Origin: Duganella sp. Leaf126
Lineage (GTDB): Bacteria; Pseudomonadota; Gammaproteobacteria; Burkholderiales; Burkholderiaceae_D
DNA length: 64,000 nt
Assembly: GCF_001423125.1 (NCBI RefSeq)
Contig: NZ_LMNW01000023.1
Location: 432,646-496,645 of the forward strand
Direction of reading: 5' to 3'
Shown here: positions 1 through 12,242 of the stretch, in pieces
Layout: each line of letters starts with the position of its first letter
Numbering within the stretch: the stretch's first letter is position 1
The notes under the pieces: model-generated
Seen by the model: only the letters and a program-made list of their open reading frames with translations
Databases searched by the model: none
Told to the model about the DNA's origin: nothing
Program-made: the position numbers and the translations under genes

Positions 1-127
1 CCGATGACGACGGTGGCCGCCGTGCGGGTGGAGGAGGAAAAGGAACATCTCGAAGGCATGGCAATCCCCGGAAAAATGGTGGTCTGGGCAGGACGGCCCG
101 GCGGCCGTCCGGAATACGGGTCAGGTA

Positions 128-697
128 TCAGATCCGTTCGTAGTCGCAGCTGCTGCCGCGCCACTCGGGCAGGTAGCCGTCGGTATCGTAGGTGCCGCCC
201 ACGTAGACGCAGCGCCAGCTGGTCCCGCCCAGCCAGTCGGCGCGCCATTTGTCCGGGCAGTCGTTATCGATAGTCAGGTAGGTGTCGCCGCCGGTCACGC
301 GCAGTCTTCCGTAGCGTTCGCTGAAGTTGATCACGGCGCGGCCCTTGTAACCCTTGTTGGGACTGCACGTGATGGTTTCGCTGCGGATGTTGCAGGCGGT
401 CCAGGAACGGTTGGCCGAGGCATTGATCTCCATGCCGCCGATACGGGTCGGGATCGCCCACTTGCCGCCGATATTGAAGCCGGTCGTGTGGCACGAGGAA
501 TGACCGGTCGTCAAACCGACCGAGCCGCAGCTGCCGCCCTGGTTGCTGAAGCAGTAGTGCCATTCCGAACCGTCGAGGTAATACCCGTGCTGGTTCTTTC
601 CGAGCCACCCCTGGAACTGGGTATTGAGGCTTTGCGCCCCAGCCAGACCGCACAACGCGGCCATCCACAACAACACAACGTACTTTATTGATTTCAT
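128..697 (-). CDS. Secreted cysteine-rich protein of unknown function
   Basis: A 189-residue protein that begins with a clear Sec signal peptide (residues 1-21, ending LAGA) and so is probably exported. The mature part has eight cysteines, an even number that suggests disulphides, and many Trp, Tyr and Gly residues. I recognise no catalytic motif or named family. The start at 697 is chosen because AGGAAA lies just upstream and the signal peptide begins there; the frame stays open 23 codons further upstream without a better start. It lies downstream of, and in the same direction as, the secreted xylanase gene, but about 317 bp with two strong hairpins separate them, so it is probably transcribed on its own. 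An extracellular carbohydrate-binding or inhibitor-like role is possible but only a guess. Confidence 0.7.
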   Translation of the reverse strand: MKSIKYVVLLWMAALCGLAGAQSLNTQFQGWLGKNQHGYYLDGSEWHYCFSNQGGSCGSVGLTTGHSSCHTTGFNIGGKWAIPTRIGGMEINASANRSWTACNIRSETITCSPNKGYKGRAVINFSERYGRLRVTGGDTYLTIDNDCPDKWRADWLGGTSWRCVYVGGTYDTDGYLPEWRGSSCDYERI

Positions 698-1014
698 GAT
701 GGTTTCCTGAAACGGGTTTCGTAAGATGACTGACATGAACAAGCAAGGTCGTTGCGATCGGAGCATTTCCTTTCAACCAACAACCCACGCGCAGCGTAGC
801 GAATTTTTGTGACCGCAGCGTTACGACGTGAAACTAGATGAAGGGAATGACTGGCGCGCGACAGCTGCAAAACGGGCGGGCGGCGGATCGGCTCACTCGG
901 GGACGGGAGCGGCCAGGGAAGGAAGTGGAGAAGTGCGCAGCCTGGCGGCAGGGAGCCGCCAGGCTGCAAGCAGCGGATCGGCGCCGGCCGATCCGCTGCG
1001 CTGACGACTGCGCG
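698..1014. other. 317-bp intergenic region with no supported gene
   Basis: This stretch separates the xylanase stop from the start of the secreted Cys-rich protein. Short ORFs on both strands here lack start signals and family features. It contains two stable hairpins near the xylanase end (listed separately) and must carry the promoter of the downstream secreted protein, but I do not see a convincing -35/-10 pair. Confidence 0.6.
941..999 (-). terminator. Two back-to-back hairpins after the xylanase gene
   Basis: Positions 970-999 form a perfect 13-bp stem (arms 970-982 and 987-999) with a 4-nt loop. Positions 941-963 form a perfect 9-bp stem (CCTGGCGGC / GCCGCCAGG) with a 5-nt loop. They begin 16 bp past the minus-strand xylanase stop. 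Neither is followed by a T tract on the minus strand, so they are atypical as intrinsic terminators; they may be mRNA 3'-end stabilisers or a weak terminator. Confidence 0.5.
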
Positions 1015-2238
1015 TCAGGGGCTGACGAAGGTGCTGACGCTGCCCGGGTCGATGAAGGCGGTGGCAACGCCGCCGCTGACCGCGTACTGGCCGCCGTATT
1101 CATTGTTGGTGCTGGACGACGTGCGGGTCTTTTGCAGCGACGCTGGCGCGCCGCTGCTGAAGGTCAGCTGCAGCTGGCGCTGCGCGGTGCCGTTGTTGAT
1201 CGCCACCACCACGATCTTGCCGCTGCTGTTCTTGTACGCGGTGACGAACACGTCCGAATACGGGTTGGCGGTGGCAGCGATGCGGGTGTAGCCGGGACGG
1301 ACATACTTGGCGTACTGCGCCATGATGTAGCCGCGCTTGCTCAACAGGCCATCTTCCGTCATCAGGCCGTACGAACGCCGGATATACCACCAGATGTAGG
1401 CGTTGTACTTGGCGATCATGCTGTTGTGGATTTCCAGCGCCACCGGCAGCGCGGCGCTCCAGTTGTTGGCGTCCGTGTTGTCGGTGTAGTGCTCGGTCAT
1501 CCACACTTCCTTGCCCTTGGCGGCAGCCAGCGGGAACTCCGACGGCGTGGTGCCGTACAGGTGACCGCCGATCACGTCGAGATGCTGCGCGGCGCCGCTG
1601 TCGTTGAGGATGGGCGTGGCAATCGCCTTGTCCGAACGCAGCGACTCCGGTGCGATCACTTTCAGTGCGCCGAAACGCGACCCCTGGCCGGACAGGAAGC
1701 TGATGAACTGGGACGACGTCCACGAGCATCCCTCGTACGGCGCCTCGAAGTCGGGCTCGTTCTGCACCGAGATGCCGTACAGGGCCGCACCGTTGTTCTG
1801 CATGAAGGATGCAAAGTTCAGCAGGTGGGTAGCGTAATCGCCGTAGGACGCCGGTTTCAGGCTGCCCTGGATCAGGCTGTTGTTGGTCTTCATGCTGGCC
1901 GGCGGCGACCACGGCGAGGCGAACAGCGTCACGCCCTTGGCCTTGGCCAGCACGGCGGTCGGTACCTGGCTGCGCCAGGCGTTGCTGTCGGGTGAGATGC
2001 GCATGCGCATCATCGACAGGCCCATCTGGCCGTTACCGGTACCGAAGGCGGTGTCCACCTGGGCCGGGGTGAGATCGGCAATCCAGTCGGGACCGTTGAA
2101 GCCGCCAAAGCCGCGTATCTGCTGGTACGTGGTGGCGGGATTGATGGTCACGACCTGGGCCTGCGCCAGCGACCCAGCCCCCAACGCGGCAGACAGCAAC
2201 AGGGCGCGCACGGCGCCGTTCAGCATTACCTTGTTCAT
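1015..2238 (-). CDS. GH30 subfamily 8-type secreted glucuronoxylan endo-xylanase
   Basis: A 407-residue enzyme with a Sec signal peptide (about residues 1-27, ending AQA). The fold matches glycoside hydrolase family 30: FGGFNG near residue 44, the acid/base Glu161 in VQNEPD, and the nucleophile Glu249 in WMTEHY. The stretch WWYIRRSYG (283-291) carries the Arg/Tyr residues that in GH30_8 enzymes grip the methylglucuronic acid branch of xylan, so the predicted activity is cleavage of glucuronoxylan. The last ~90 residues form the side beta-domain normal for the family; no separate carbohydrate-binding module is present. The start has GGAGGAG just upstream. A near-consensus promoter and a LacI-like palindrome over +1 precede it. 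The family call is firm; the subfamily rests on the RRSY motif. Confidence 0.92.
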   Translation of the reverse strand: MNKVMLNGAVRALLLSAALGAGSLAQAQVVTINPATTYQQIRGFGGFNGPDWIADLTPAQVDTAFGTGNGQMGLSMMRMRISPDSNAWRSQVPTAVLAKAKGVTLFASPWSPPASMKTNNSLIQGSLKPASYGDYATHLLNFASFMQNNGAALYGISVQNEPDFEAPYEGCSWTSSQFISFLSGQGSRFGALKVIAPESLRSDKAIATPILNDSGAAQHLDVIGGHLYGTTPSEFPLAAAKGKEVWMTEHYTDNTDANNWSAALPVALEIHNSMIAKYNAYIWWYIRRSYGLMTEDGLLSKRGYIMAQYAKYVRPGYTRIAATANPYSDVFVTAYKNSSGKIVVVAINNGTAQRQLQLTFSSGAPASLQKTRTSSSTNNEYGGQYAVSGGVATAFIDPGSVSTFVSP

Positions 2239-2303
2239 TGTTTGTCTCCTCCAAAACGTTCATCGAATGCCGCGCGACCGCGTTTAACATCGTGTACCAG
2301 TTT

Positions 2304-2350
2304 TTGGTAGCGCAACCAATGCAGTGTAGCAAGCTGTTCAGGATTGTCAA
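2304..2350 (-). promoter_or_regulatory. Xylanase promoter with LacI-type operator at +1
   Basis: On the minus strand a perfect -35 (TTGACA, 2345-2350) is followed after 16 bp by TACACT (2323-2328), so transcription should start near 2316. Exactly there lies TTGGTTGCGCTACCAA (2304-2319), a 16-bp palindrome with one mismatched pair and the CG centre usual for LacI-family operators. A repressor bound here would block initiation. The cognate regulator is not in the window. Confidence 0.6.
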
Positions 2351-2428
2351 CTTGCAAAGTTGCCGCAACCAAAAGTCGTTGTACAAAGCGATGACAGCGG
2401 TTGCAATCCCGCCAGATCACAGTAAACA

Positions 2429-2443
2429 CTATCGATTTCATAG
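2429..2443 (+). promoter_or_regulatory. OxyR-like half of a binding site upstream of catalase
   Basis: CTAT-N7-ATAG at 2429-2443 reproduces the central two elements of the OxyR consensus (ATAG-N7-CTAT-N7-ATAG-N7-CTAT). The two outer elements do not match. It ends about 70 bp before the catalase start and just upstream of a TTGACT hexamer (2450-2455). OxyR control would be biologically sensible, but the match is partial and no good -10 was found. Confidence 0.3.
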
Positions 2444-2512
2444 AAATAATTGACTGGATCAATTAATGACCAGGTCGTAATGTTGTCTTCCTTGCCTTAA
2501 CACGGAGACATC

Positions 2513-4084
2513 ATGAAAGCTACCACCCGGGTCACCTTCAGCCTGGCCCTCGCAGCCGCGATGGCCGCCGGCGCCGCCCACGCCCAGACCGCCAGCCAGC
2601 CAGGCAGCCCTGCCCCCACCCCGCCCGCGACGCAGATGACGCGCGATAACGGCGCACCGGTCGGCGACAACCAGAACTCGCAGACGGCCGGCCCCAACGG
2701 CCCGGTACTGCTGCAGGACGTGCACCTGATCCAGAAGCTGCAGCGCTTCGACCGCGAACGGCAGCCGGAACGGGTGGTCCACGCGCGCGGCACCGGCGCC
2801 CACGGCGTGTTCGTCGCCAGCAAGGACCTCTCCGCGTACACGCGGGCGGCCGTGTTCACGCCGGGCCAGCAGACGCCCGTGTTCGTGCGTTTTTCCAGCG
2901 TCATCCACGGCAACCACTCGCCGGAAACCCTGCGCGATCCGCGCGGCTTCGCCACCAAGTTCTACACCAGCCAGGGCAACTGGGACCTGGTCGGCAATAA
3001 CCTGCCGGTGTTCTTCATCCGCGATGCGATGAAGTTCCCGGACATGGTGCACTCGCTCAAGCCGGCGCCCGATACCAATATCCAGGATCCGAACCGCTTC
3101 TTCGATTTCTTCTCGCACCAGCCGGAATCGACCCACATGCTCACGCGCCTGTACACGGACCAGGGCACGCCGGCCAGCTACCGCGAAATGGATGGCAACA
3201 GCGTGCACGCGTATAAATTCGTCAACGCGAAAAACCAGGTCCACTACGTGAAGTTTCACTGGAAAAGCCTGCAGGGCGAAAAAAATCTCGACGCCAAACA
3301 GGTGGAAGCGATCCAGGGCCGCGAGTTCAACCACATGACGCGCGACCTGATCGGCGCCATCAAGGAAGGCCGCTATCCGCAGTGGGACCTGTATGTGCAG
3401 ATCCTCACACCGGAACAGCTGGCCCGGTTCAACTTCGATGCGCTGGACGCCACCAAGATCTGGCCCGGTGTTGCCGAGACCAGGATCGGCACGATGACCT
3501 TGAACCGCAATCCCGATAACGTGTTCCAGGAGACCGAGCAGGTCGCGATGGCGCCGTCCAACCTGGTGCCCGGCATCGAGCCGTCGGAAGACCGCATGCT
3601 GCAAGGCCGCCTGTTCTCGTATGCCGACACCCAGCTGCACCGGGTAGGCGCCAACGGCCTGCAACTGCCGGTCAACCGTCCGCGCAATGACGTCGCCAAC
3701 AACAACCAGGATGGCGCCATGAACGGCGGCAACCGCAAGGGCGATGTCAACTACCAGCCAAGCACGCGCGCGCCGCTGGCCGACAATGCCGAGTTCAAGG
3801 CCACCGAGCTGAAACTGACGGGCACGACCCAGCAGGCGCGCACCGTCAAGACGCTCAACTTCGCCCAGGCCGGCGACTTTTACCGGTCGCTCGATGCGGG
3901 CCAGCAGGCCAACCTGGTGCGCAACCTGGCCGGCGACCTCGGGCAGGTGAAGGACGATGGCGTCAAGTACACGATGCTGTCCTACTTCTACAAGGCCGAC
4001 GCCAGCTACGGCCGCGCCATCAGCGCTGCCGTGCAGGCCGACCCCGAACGCGTGGCGCAGCTGGCCGCGCAGCTGAAGGAATGA
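2513..4084 (+). CDS. katB: Exported monofunctional haem catalase
   Basis: A 523-residue haem catalase that breaks down hydrogen peroxide. A Sec signal peptide (residues 1-24, ending AHA) places it in the periplasm, as in KatB-type catalases. Visible catalytic features are His90 in RVVHARGTGAH, the active-site Asn in VGNNLPVFFIRDA (about 162-163), and the haem-ligand Tyr370 in RLFSYADTQLHR. The length is right for a small-subunit catalase plus leader, and there is no C-terminal flavodoxin-like domain. GGAGA precedes the ATG. It is divergent from the xylanase gene across 274 bp. The symbol katB is given by type (exported small catalase) rather than by proven orthology. Confidence 0.93.
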   Translation: MKATTRVTFSLALAAAMAAGAAHAQTASQPGSPAPTPPATQMTRDNGAPVGDNQNSQTAGPNGPVLLQDVHLIQKLQRFDRERQPERVVHARGTGAHGVFVASKDLSAYTRAAVFTPGQQTPVFVRFSSVIHGNHSPETLRDPRGFATKFYTSQGNWDLVGNNLPVFFIRDAMKFPDMVHSLKPAPDTNIQDPNRFFDFFSHQPESTHMLTRLYTDQGTPASYREMDGNSVHAYKFVNAKNQVHYVKFHWKSLQGEKNLDAKQVEAIQGREFNHMTRDLIGAIKEGRYPQWDLYVQILTPEQLARFNFDALDATKIWPGVAETRIGTMTLNRNPDNVFQETEQVAMAPSNLVPGIEPSEDRMLQGRLFSYADTQLHRVGANGLQLPVNRPRNDVANNNQDGAMNGGNRKGDVNYQPSTRAPLADNAEFKATELKLTGTTQQARTVKTLNFAQAGDFYRSLDAGQQANLVRNLAGDLGQVKDDGVKYTMLSYFYKADASYGRAISAAVQADPERVAQLAAQLKE

Positions 4085-4148
4085 GCTGAAGGAATGCGCT
4101 GCAGGGAGGCGCTGCACGACGAAGCGCAAGCCGCAAGCCGGCCGCCGC

Positions 4149-5459
4149 TCAGCGCCGCTCGAACGCGCCCAGGTCGGGCGCAGCGCCGTTGAACGGCAGG
4201 CCGACATCGACGCCCCGGTCGATCAGGCGGCTGCCGGCCGCCAGGTGGTAGGCGCGCAGCACCGGCAGGCTGCCGTCGGCCTGGCGCGGGGCATCCCAGC
4301 CGGTGGCAGCGACGTCGTCGAAGTCGGCGTCGCCGGCTGCATCCGGCAAATTCCAGGAGTTGTTGCGCATGTCGGCGCCGTCGAGGTTGCGCCCGAGGCG
4401 GCCACGGTACGAGACATTGTTGCGCAGCGTGCCCAGGTTGATGCGCGCGCCGTCGGGCGCCACGCCCAGCATGTCGTAGTTGACGCCGTTCTCGAACGCC
4501 GTGTTGTTGAAGAAGTCCAGTGCCAGCGGATGGTGGTTGGCATAGAAGCCGGCCGCCTTGTTGCGGAACGCGACCGAAAAACGCACCACGTGGCGGGCGC
4601 CATTGGCGACATAGGCGCCGTCATAGCCGCCGGCCTTGATGCCGTTGCCGTTACCGTCGGGCAGCGGCGTGCGGGTGCCGGGCAGATAGCCTTGCGACCA
4701 CGCCCACGAGTGTTCGATCACCACCGGCGAGTAGGCGTTGATCAGGTCGAAGCCGTCGTCCGAATTGGCCCAGGCGCGGCAGCCGCGAAACACATTGCCC
4801 GGGTGGTTGGCCTTGATATGGGCGCCGAAACCGTCGGCACTCTGGCCGGCGCCATTGGACGTGTATGGATCGTAGTTGTGGTGCGAATCGGAGTTGAGCA
4901 CCAGGTTGTAGCTGCCGTTCTGGATGAACAGGCCCGGTCCCATGTTGTGGTGCAGATCGAGCTGCTCGAAGATGTCGTGGCTGCCGCTCACCCACACGCC
5001 CCACGATTCGTGATTGAGGCGGTTGCCCGGCTGCTGCGGCGCGCCCGTGATTTCTAGTCCTTTCAGATGCAGCCAGCTGCCCGTCACATTGAACCCCTTG
5101 ACCCGGCAGTCGTCCTTCATGGCCGAGAAATCAAACACCGGCTTTTCGCCCGGATAAGCCCAGTAGCGGATCGGCAGCCCGTCGGCGCCGCTCTTGTCGA
5201 GCGTGACGGCGTTGACCGTGGCCGTGCGGCTGGCGCAGCTTTCCACGCCGGCCGTGACCAGGTACCGGCCGCCGCGCAGGTACACGGTGTCGCCCGGCGC
5301 GGCCTGGTCCTGGGCGCGGGCGAGCGTAGCAAAGGGCGCGGCCTCGGTGCCGGCGTGGCCGTCGTTGCCGGCTGGCGCAACGTACCACGTGGCGCACTGC
5401 GCGGGCGCGGCGCCCAGCGCCAAAATCCAGCCCGGAACTAAGATGGCAGAGAATCTCAT
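4149..5459 (-). CDS. Secreted family PL9 pectate lyase
   Basis: A right-handed beta-helix protein of about 436 residues with an N-terminal export signal (residues 1-22). From the ATG at 5459, key residues line up with PL9 enzymes such as Pel9A: Asp209 in QSADGFG, Asp234, Asp235 and Asp238 in NSDDGFD (calcium site), and Lys275 in GNGNGIKAGG (the catalytic base in this family). It should cut de-esterified polygalacturonate by beta-elimination, outside the cytoplasm. A GTG start at 5480 would add seven residues; neither start has a strong ribosome site. It converges on the catalase gene with a 64-bp gap. Together with the GH28 enzyme further along it suggests pectin use. Confidence 0.88.
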   Translation of the reverse strand: MRFSAILVPGWILALGAAPAQCATWYVAPAGNDGHAGTEAAPFATLARAQDQAAPGDTVYLRGGRYLVTAGVESCASRTATVNAVTLDKSGADGLPIRYWAYPGEKPVFDFSAMKDDCRVKGFNVTGSWLHLKGLEITGAPQQPGNRLNHESWGVWVSGSHDIFEQLDLHHNMGPGLFIQNGSYNLVLNSDSHHNYDPYTSNGAGQSADGFGAHIKANHPGNVFRGCRAWANSDDGFDLINAYSPVVIEHSWAWSQGYLPGTRTPLPDGNGNGIKAGGYDGAYVANGARHVVRFSVAFRNKAAGFYANHHPLALDFFNNTAFENGVNYDMLGVAPDGARINLGTLRNNVSYRGRLGRNLDGADMRNNSWNLPDAAGDADFDDVAATGWDAPRQADGSLPVLRAYHLAAGSRLIDRGVDVGLPFNGAAPDLGAFERR

Positions 5460-5549
5460 TGGCAATGAAGGTAGTTTCACGTGTCGCCGATTATAGGGTG
5501 AAACGCTGCGTGCCAGACCGGGTCGCGTGCGGCGGCCCGCACCGATCCG

Positions 5550-6791
5550 TCAGGCGCGCGATGAGCGCACCTGCGCAGCGCCGACCCGGTGGCCAGGCGC
5601 TGCCAGCAGACCGGCGTAGCGTTCGAGCAGTTGCGGCATCACGTGGTTCCAGTCGTAGTGCTCGCAGGCCTTGCGGCGGGCATTGCTGGCCAGCGCCGCC
5701 AGGCCGGCCTCGAACATGGCCGCCACGCCGTCGGCCAGCGCCCCGGCGCTGTCGGGCGCCACCACCAGTCCCGTGTGGCGGTCGATCAGCTCGGCCACGC
5801 CGCCGCCCGTGCCCAGCACCGGTATGCCGCAGGCCATCGCTTCCAGCGCCACCAGGCCGAAGGTTTCACCATCGGCCGGATGGACGAACAGGTCGCAGCC
5901 GCCCAATAGCGCCGCCAGCCGCTTCGGGTCGGAGACGAACGGCAGCACCGTGCTGCGCGGGATCACGGCAGCGGCCCCGGCCGCCACGCCGCCGCCGACC
6001 AGCAGCAGGTGGTACGGTCGTCCCAGGCGCTGCATGGCGCCGGCCAGCAGGTGCAGCTTTTTTTGCGGCGTGAAACGGCCGGCGTAGACCAGCAGACGGG
6101 TTGCCGGGTCCAGCCCCAGACGCTGGCGCAGCGCAGCGTCACGCCGCGCCGGACAGAATACCCCGGCATCGACACCGAGCGGCTGGTGCACGGCGGCGGG
6201 AACGCCCAGTTGCGCCAGCCGCCGCACCATCAGCCGGCTCGGCGCCAGCACCAGGTCGCAGCGGCGGTACACGCGGGCCAGGTAGCGGCGGACCAGCGCC
6301 GCCCCGGCTGGGCCGAAGCGCTGCGCCGCCAGCGCATATAGGTCGGAATGGTAAAAGCCGACCACCGGCATGCCCAGGCGGCGCCGCGCCGCCAGCGCCG
6401 ACAGTGCGAACGGGCCGGCGTCGCCCACCTCGACCAGGTCGGGGCGGGTGCGCTCGCATATCTGGAGCAGCGCGCGCGGCGTGCGCGGCAGCCGGTAACC
6501 ATGGATGCCCGGCACGCTTCGGCCCGCCAGCGCGATCAGCGCAGTGCCGGCGCAAGGGGACGCAGAGCCCGCCGTAAAAACCGGTGCAAAGCCGGACCTC
6601 ACGTCGGGCATTGCATCGGACATTACAGCGGGCACTGCGCCGCCGGTGGCACACCCGGGCGCCATGCTGGACGTGACGATGGTGTGGCGCCACTGGCCAA
6701 GCTGGGCGAGCCAGCGCGACTTGGCGTTCAGGTAGCTGCTGATGCCGCCGCCGTGCACGGCATAGAACATGGTGACGTCGAGCAAATGCAT
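5550..6791 (-). CDS. Family 4 glycosyltransferase
   Basis: A 413-residue GT-B glycosyltransferase. The N-terminal half has the acceptor-side pattern HGGGISSYLNAK near residue 14; the C-terminal half has the GT4 donor site GETFGLVALEAMACGIPVLG with the E-x7-E pair, preceded by YAGRFTPQKKL. It transfers a sugar from a nucleotide donor to an unknown acceptor. The start at 6791 fits the family's usual beginning (MHLLDVTMF); an upstream GTG at 6833 would add an unconserved stretch. It lacks the polysaccharide-assembly neighbours usual for this family, so the acceptor cannot be deduced. The middle (residues ~60-90) holds a less conserved Gly/Ala/Pro-rich segment. Confidence 0.85.
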   Translation of the reverse strand: MHLLDVTMFYAVHGGGISSYLNAKSRWLAQLGQWRHTIVTSSMAPGCATGGAVPAVMSDAMPDVRSGFAPVFTAGSASPCAGTALIALAGRSVPGIHGYRLPRTPRALLQICERTRPDLVEVGDAGPFALSALAARRRLGMPVVGFYHSDLYALAAQRFGPAGAALVRRYLARVYRRCDLVLAPSRLMVRRLAQLGVPAAVHQPLGVDAGVFCPARRDAALRQRLGLDPATRLLVYAGRFTPQKKLHLLAGAMQRLGRPYHLLLVGGGVAAGAAAVIPRSTVLPFVSDPKRLAALLGGCDLFVHPADGETFGLVALEAMACGIPVLGTGGGVAELIDRHTGLVVAPDSAGALADGVAAMFEAGLAALASNARRKACEHYDWNHVMPQLLERYAGLLAAPGHRVGAAQVRSSRA

Positions 6792-6932
6792 GGCAGGATC
6801 CGTCGCGCAAAACTGGGACCTTAGCAGTGCCACCCGGGCCGGTCTTGCGCGCGCTCACCGGCGCAGGCCGAACTTCTACGGCAGAGCCATCTGCCGTCCC
6901 GGCGGCGCCGAGCACCGGTGCGCGCCAGGCCC

Positions 6933-7727
6933 TCAGCGCAGGCCGGTGCGCGTGCCGGCGTCGGTCGGCCCGGGCAGCTTCTGCAGCTTTTGCAGCGTGC
7001 CGTCCTTGCGCATCGCCGCCAGCGCCCGGTCGAAGGCGGCCACCACCTGCGGCGCCACGGTGCGGCGGTTGAAGATCAGATAGGCCTGGGTGCGCTCGAT
7101 CGGCGGGCCGATGACCTTGACCTTGTCCTGCATGCCCAGCCGCTGGAGCACGGCCATTCCCACGGCCCGGCTGCTGACCAGGGCGTCCATGCGTCCGGCC
7201 AGCAGTTTGCGGAAATTGGCTTCGTGGTTCTGCGCTACTTCCAGGCGGGTGAACACGCCGCGCGCGACGGCGGTATCGACAATGGCGCCGTACGAAATGT
7301 TGTTGACCACCCCCAGGCGCACATCGGCCAGTTCGCTCACGTTGCCGTGAAAGGTCAGGCGCGCATCGTCGCGCACGAACACCACGACATCCTGGGTCAG
7401 CAGCGGCTCGCGCGGATACAGGTACTGCCGTTCGCGCTGCGCCGTCTTCTTGATGGTGAAAAAGCCGTCGGCGGACGGCGTATCGATCAGCGACAGGCTG
7501 CGCGCCAGCGGATAGAACTGCAGCGCGACCGGCTGTTTCATGCGCGCGAAAACGGCGCGCACGAGGTCCACCGCGATGCCGGTTGCCGGCCTTCCCTGCT
7601 GCACTTCCATGTAAGGCGGATAGTCGTAGCTGACCAGCACCAGCGGGCGCTGCGCGGCGCCTGCCGGCAAGCAGACCGCCAGGACCAGCAGCCAGCCGGA
7701 CAGCACGCGCACGAACAGGCGTTTCAT
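6933..7727 (-). CDS. Periplasmic solute-binding protein (PBP2 type), orphan
   Basis: A 264-residue exported protein: Sec signal peptide 1-25 (AGA), then VLVSYDYPPYME and GIAVDLVRAVF, the usual beginning of family 3 extracellular solute-binding domains, and MDALVSSRAVGMAVLQ and IFNRRTVAPQVVAAFDRAL later. There is no permease or ATPase next to it. Instead it starts 5 bp after the stop of the large hybrid kinase, so the two are almost certainly co-transcribed. A sensory role (presenting a ligand) or a leftover of an uptake system are both possible; no transmembrane segment that could contact it is obvious in the kinase. The ligand is not predictable from the sequence. Confidence 0.82.
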   Translation of the reverse strand: MKRLFVRVLSGWLLVLAVCLPAGAAQRPLVLVSYDYPPYMEVQQGRPATGIAVDLVRAVFARMKQPVALQFYPLARSLSLIDTPSADGFFTIKKTAQRERQYLYPREPLLTQDVVVFVRDDARLTFHGNVSELADVRLGVVNNISYGAIVDTAVARGVFTRLEVAQNHEANFRKLLAGRMDALVSSRAVGMAVLQRLGMQDKVKVIGPPIERTQAYLIFNRRTVAPQVVAAFDRALAAMRKDGTLQKLQKLPGPTDAGTRTGLR

Positions 7728-7732
7728 CGCTG

Positions 7733-11989
<4,257 letters not shown>

Positions 11990-12242
11990 CCATCCCCCGT
12001 TCGACGCTGCGTCCGGAGGCCATTCCTCCGGTGCTGCAGTATAACCTTTTGCTTCCGGAAACCCCGCGCATGCTCTGCGGTGCGGCAGTATTTCGTGCAT
12101 TCAGGCAATAATCAGCCATAATCTGATTCGGTGATAACTGTCATCATCATTTCGGTATAGAGGAATTCCATTTAGTTATTGGTGTTATGCACGCTTTGCT
12201 ACTAAGATTGCGATCCAGGCAAGTCTATAAAAAGGATATAAA
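11990..12242. promoter_or_regulatory. Divergent intergenic region with a dyad
   Basis: 253 bp between the large hybrid kinase and the sugar permease. AATCAG-N7-CTGATT (12110-12128) is a clean 6-bp dyad that could bind a dimeric regulator. The region is AT-rich compared with its neighbours, as expected of promoters, but no pair of -35/-10 boxes stands out for either gene. AAGGA at about 12231-12235 is the ribosome site of the permease. Confidence 0.3.

Noticed and set aside
4..273. Plus-strand ORF at the window's left end
   Set aside because: It runs antisense to the secreted Cys-rich gene, is Arg-rich as GC-shadow frames are, and has no ribosome site or domain. Bases 1-127 hold no gene I can support.
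2459..4207. Minus-strand open frame over the catalase gene
   Set aside because: Shadow of katB, which has a complete catalytic set on the plus strand.
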